Source: Coriobacteriaceae bacterium
GTDB taxonomy: Bacteria > Actinomycetota > Coriobacteriia > Coriobacteriales > UBA8131
Length of the DNA stretch: 8,525 nucleotides
Direction: 5' to 3'
Assembly: GCA_012515495.1 (NCBI GenBank)
Contig: JAAYYH010000125.1
Location: 1-8,525, forward strand
Shown here: positions 6,427 through 8,525 of the stretch, piece after piece
Position numbering within the stretch: position 1 is the stretch's first letter
Layout of the letters: every line of letters begins with the position of its first letter
Program-made: the position numbers and the translations under genes
Notes under the pieces: model-generated
Database searches by the model: none
What the model was told of the DNA's origin: nothing
Seen by the model: only the letters and a program-made list of their open reading frames with translations

Positions 6427-7356
6427 TCAGGGTTGTTTTAGTGTAACATCTCCAGCAGAGATTGCAGTAATCACTCCGCCATCCTGCAATAATAATCGGC
6501 CATGGACATCCACACCGGTCACGATTCCGCGGGTGAACGGCATGACGTGGCTGTCACTGACCGTAACATCTTTGCCCATCAGGATCAATTCCCGTTGGTA
6601 TTCCTCTTGGAATACCGAAAAATCGAAGCCTGCCAGTTTCCAGCTATCGATCCAGCTCAGAACTGCGTCGATGACCTTGGCAGCAATCGGTTCCAAAGAG
6701 AGACTGACACCAACATCGCTATCACTATCGCCATCGCCATCGTACTCATTATCACCTACGTGTTTCAGTTTAGGCGCATCTGAAAGATAGGCGGCGCCTG
6801 AGATTCCAACTTTCTCAGTAGTCTCCACCAACTCTACAAGCCCTTTCACCTGCTCATAAGCCTTTTCGCCCTCGATTCCTGGACGATTTACATTGATGCC
6901 GATACCAACGATGAGAATGGGCCATGGGTCCGATGATGTCTCAGTCAGTGCCAGCGGTACGTTATGCGTCTCGACCAAGATACCGCAGAGTTTCCCAGTG
7001 TCTGCGAGCAAATCATTGGGCCACTTGATATGTATCTTCGTTGTGCAGAATTCTTGCAATACACTGCGTAGGGCCAACGCCAGTATCAGTGGCAGCGTCG
7101 TTGCCTGCTGCAAGGTAGCTTGCGGCTGCAAGGCGAATGAGATATACAGACCACCCGGCAAAGAGACCCAGCTGCGTCCCAAACGACCTCGACCCGCAGT
7201 CTGCTCTGAGCTAATCACAACAAGCGGTTTTACGAGAGAGCTTTGCTGCGACCCTTGTAACAAACGTGCGACCTCATCATTAGTGGACGTGACGCTGTCT
7301 TCGACGACCAGCGTGCACTCGCTCTTGAGGAGATTCTTAATTGTTTCAGCATCCAT
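6427..7356 (-). CDS. birA: Biotin--[acetyl-CoA-carboxylase] ligase, without DNA-binding domain
   Basis: The product makes biotinyl-5'-AMP and transfers biotin to a lysine of carboxylase carrier proteins. Numbered from the ATG at 7356 (309 residues), it shows VTSTND near residue 22, the biotinyl-AMP loop GRGRLGRSW (55-63), KWPND (111-115), GKLCGILVE with K122 at the place of the E. coli K183, and VGIGINVN. The C-terminal SH3-like domain has GIVTGVDVHGRLLL. No N-terminal helix-turn-helix is present, so it should not repress biotin genes. Between the catalytic core and the C-terminal domain is an insert with DGDGDSDSD (206-214), encoded by a 6-bp repeat. The start is open: an in-frame GTG at 7413, 15 nt after the upstream gene, would add 19 residues but lacks a good ribosome site, while GGA stands 7 nt before the ATG at 7356. 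It probably shares a transcript with the small zinc-ribbon gene. Confidence 0.94.
   Translation of the reverse strand: MDAETIKNLLKSECTLVVEDSVTSTNDEVARLLQGSQQSSLVKPLVVISSEQTAGRGRLGRSWVSLPGGLYISFALQPQATLQQATTLPLILALALRSVLQEFCTTKIHIKWPNDLLADTGKLCGILVETHNVPLALTETSSDPWPILIVGIGINVNRPGIEGEKAYEQVKGLVELVETTEKVGISGAAYLSDAPKLKHVGDNEYDGDGDSDSDVGVSLSLEPIAAKVIDAVLSWIDSWKLAGFDFSVFQEEYQRELILMGKDVTVSDSHVMPFTRGIVTGVDVHGRLLLQDGGVITAISAGDVTLKQP
6712..6741 (-). repeat. Hexanucleotide-type repeat encoding Asp-Gly/Asp-Ser alternation in birA
   Basis: Read on the minus strand, five GAT codons alternate with GGC, GGC, AGT and AGC, giving a degenerate 6-bp tandem repeat (units 6741-6736, 6735-6730, 6729-6724, 6723-6718, then GAT). 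The period keeps the frame, so gain or loss of units would change length without a frameshift. The encoded DxDxDxDxD resembles metal-binding acidic loops, but binding is only a guess. Confidence 0.75.
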
Positions 7357-7428
7357 AGTTGTTTCCGCGACCAGCATCGACGCCGTAGCCAGTGACTTCT
7401 CATTCAATCGCACATACCGCTTTTCTTT

Positions 7429-7674
7429 CTATGGAGCTTTATATCCCATGGGTATCGCAGTGTGGCACACTGGGCATACGTTCTGACCTGGTCCTAGCTT
7501 GGCTCCGCAGTTCACGCAATACAAAGCGACCGGCTGATTTGACCCGCTGGGCGCCTGCTTGTTTTTAAGCAGGTTATATAAGACAATCACTATGGCTACA
7601 GGGATACCAATCACCAATAGCAAGACAATGAGCATGATTACCAATTCGGGAAATCCAACACCAAAAACCTTCAT
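7429..7674 (-). CDS. Small membrane-anchored zinc-ribbon protein
   Basis: The product has 81 residues. A single strongly hydrophobic segment (about 10-36) is followed by a short basic and Pro/Gly/Ser-rich linker and a zinc ribbon with C53, C56, C67 and C70 (CxxC, ten residues, CxxC). The ribbon (YCVNCGAKLGPGQNVCPVC) is like the zinc-ribbon found at the ends of many bacterial membrane proteins. With few positive residues before the helix and several after it, the ribbon probably faces the cytoplasm. GAGGGG just before the ATG serves as ribosome site. It lies 78 bp after uppP and just before birA on the same strand, so co-transcription is likely. I do not recognise a named family. The ribbon may bind protein or nucleic acid, but no function can be assigned. 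Confidence 0.8.
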   Translation of the reverse strand: MKVFGVGFPELVIMLIVLLLVIGIPVAIVIVLYNLLKNKQAPSGSNQPVALYCVNCGAKLGPGQNVCPVCHTAIPMGYKAP

Positions 7675-7752
7675 ATCCCCTCACTTTCTTGTTATTGCTG
7701 ATCGGTTCACCTGATTGTAGACAGCTTTTCACATTTTTACTACCTATATCGA
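7675..7752 (-). promoter_or_regulatory. Gap between uppP and the zinc-ribbon gene, weak -10 only
   Basis: On the minus strand TACAAT lies at 7719-7714, about 40 nt before the zinc-ribbon start, but no matching -35 box is seen. No terminator hairpin follows uppP here, so read-through from uppP into the small gene is possible. Confidence 0.2.
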
Positions 7753-8525
7753 TCAGGCTCCCACGGCAAACAATGCTCCGGTTGCGGCGAAATAGGCTAA
7801 GACCAACACACCCAAGATGATGCGATACCAACCAAACGCTGTGAAATCATGTTTCTTGATATAGCCGATCAGGAAGCGGATAGCGATAATCGATACAGCA
7901 AACGCTACCAGACAGCCCACCAGCAATACTCCCAATTCAGTTGGGCTTAACGAGAGCTTGTCGATGATGACGAACTTGACAGCCTTGAGCAAGCTCCATC
8001 CCAGCATTACCGGAATCGCCAGAAAGAAACTGAATTCGGTAGCAGCCTGCCTAGGAACGCCAAGTATCAGACCACCCAGAATCGTCGAACCCGAGCGCGA
8101 TGTTCCCGGCACTATCGCCAAGCACTGGAACGCACCGATTCCCAGTGCCAACGGGATGGTAATGCGATCCACGTCGTCTCCATCTGTTGCCGCGACCGAA
8201 GTCTCGCCGCTTATACTTTCACTAACGCGTGCGTGCGCGCCCAGGCTCTTTTGCGCATTGAAGCTGGTGCGTGAATCTCGGGTACCACTGGCACGCGAGC
8301 GGCTGCGATGCCTCTGGCTCTTCCTGGAACCTGTACCTCCTCGAGTCGCGTGGACACGCTCGATGATGATGAAGGCGATGCCATAGACGATCAGCGCAAT
8401 CGCTACAACTACCGCATTGTAGGCGTTAGCCTCCATCCAATCATCTAACAGGAATCCGACTATCGCTGCCGGGATACAGGCGATGATCACCTTGCCCCAA
8501 AGCCGAAGTGTGCGTGATTTCTCCA
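7753..8525 (-). CDS. uppP: Undecaprenyl-diphosphate phosphatase (BacA/UppP), 5' end beyond window
   Basis: The product is a multi-spanning membrane phosphatase that recycles undecaprenyl diphosphate to the monophosphate carrier for peptidoglycan and other envelope polymers, and whose loss or gain alters bacitracin sensitivity. About 256 residues are visible. Reading from the window edge, KVIIACIPAAIVGFLLDD matches the family after its first helices. The first consensus region (E, then PVSSSGH) must lie outside the window. The second, PGTSRSGST, with its essential arginine, is at 8109-8083. EFSFFLAIPVM and GWYRIILGVLVL follow, and the C-terminus is complete. The frame stays open to 8525, so a GTG at 8490 is internal, not the start. 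Between the third and fourth visible hydrophobic parts sits a hydrophilic stretch about 50 residues longer than in E. coli UppP, first Ser/Arg-rich and then acidic (around 8345-8170). The gene heads the leftward group. Confidence 0.95.
   Translation of the reverse strand, partial: EKSRTLRLWGKVIIACIPAAIVGFLLDDWMEANAYNAVVVAIALIVYGIAFIIIERVHATRGGTGSRKSQRHRSRSRASGTRDSRTSFNAQKSLGAHARVSESISGETSVAATDGDDVDRITIPLALGIGAFQCLAIVPGTSRSGSTILGGLILGVPRQAATEFSFFLAIPVMLGWSLLKAVKFVIIDKLSLSPTELGVLLVGCLVAFAVSIIAIRFLIGYIKKHDFTAFGWYRIILGVLVLAYFAATGALFAVGA

Noticed and set aside
6893..7486. Plus-strand 197-residue frame
   Set aside because: It is antisense to birA and the zinc-ribbon gene. The conserved GRGRLGRSW and KWPND motifs show the real coding strand.
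7958..8386. Plus-strand 142-residue frame
   Set aside because: It is antisense to uppP including the PGTSRSGST motif; no domain is recognisable.
1..8525. CRISPR arrays, tRNA or rRNA genes, insertion sequences, phage or defence genes
   Set aside because: No spaced direct repeats, cloverleaf-like sequences, transposase motifs or terminal inverted repeats were found on reading through both strands.

Overview
The window comes from a bacterial chromosome of moderate GC content. It carries standard bacterial housekeeping genes (uppP, a biotin ligase) beside an anaerobic, ferredoxin-dependent metabolic cluster (iorA, iorB, paaK and an Fe-S oxidoreductase subunit). This mix suggests a strict anaerobe that handles amino acids or aromatic acids. 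A member of the Coriobacteriia would fit, and one possible leaderless gene start with a TANNNT-type -10 box also points to Actinobacteria. This placement is an inference; no rRNA or other marker is present.

Left part (1-777): the 5' part of a minus-strand gene runs off the left edge. It encodes a protein with two 4Fe-4S motifs and the start of a cysteine-rich CCG domain (HdrD/GlcF/LutA type). It is divergent from iorA across a 156-bp region holding a near-perfect 18-bp dyad and promoter-like elements.

Centre left (778-4739, plus strand): iorA and iorB overlap by 4 bp and encode both subunits of indolepyruvate:ferredoxin oxidoreductase. After a 108-bp gap rich in inverted GATTC repeats around a perfect TATAAT comes a phenylacetate-CoA ligase-type gene (paaK). 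Together these can interconvert aryl acids, aryl-acetyl-CoA and aryl-pyruvates. The route could run oxidatively (aromatic amino acid fermentation, yielding reduced ferredoxin) or reductively (aryl acid salvage into aromatic amino acids). The divergent Fe-S protein may be an electron partner.

Right part (8525-4787, minus strand): uppP (undecaprenyl-diphosphate phosphatase, 5' end cut by the window edge), a small membrane-anchored zinc-ribbon protein, a biotin-protein ligase without a DNA-binding domain, and a MATE-family multidrug/cation antiporter. This set converges on paaK. Two of these conserved proteins carry unusual low-complexity inserts: an Asp-Gly/Asp-Ser alternation in the ligase and a Ser/Arg-rich loop of about 50 extra residues in UppP.

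No CRISPR array, tRNA, rRNA, insertion sequence or phage gene was recognised. I see no convincing new defence or mobile system. The most interesting points are the regulatory architecture of the ior-paaK cluster, its possible link to the divergent Fe-S protein, and the two in-frame protein inserts.
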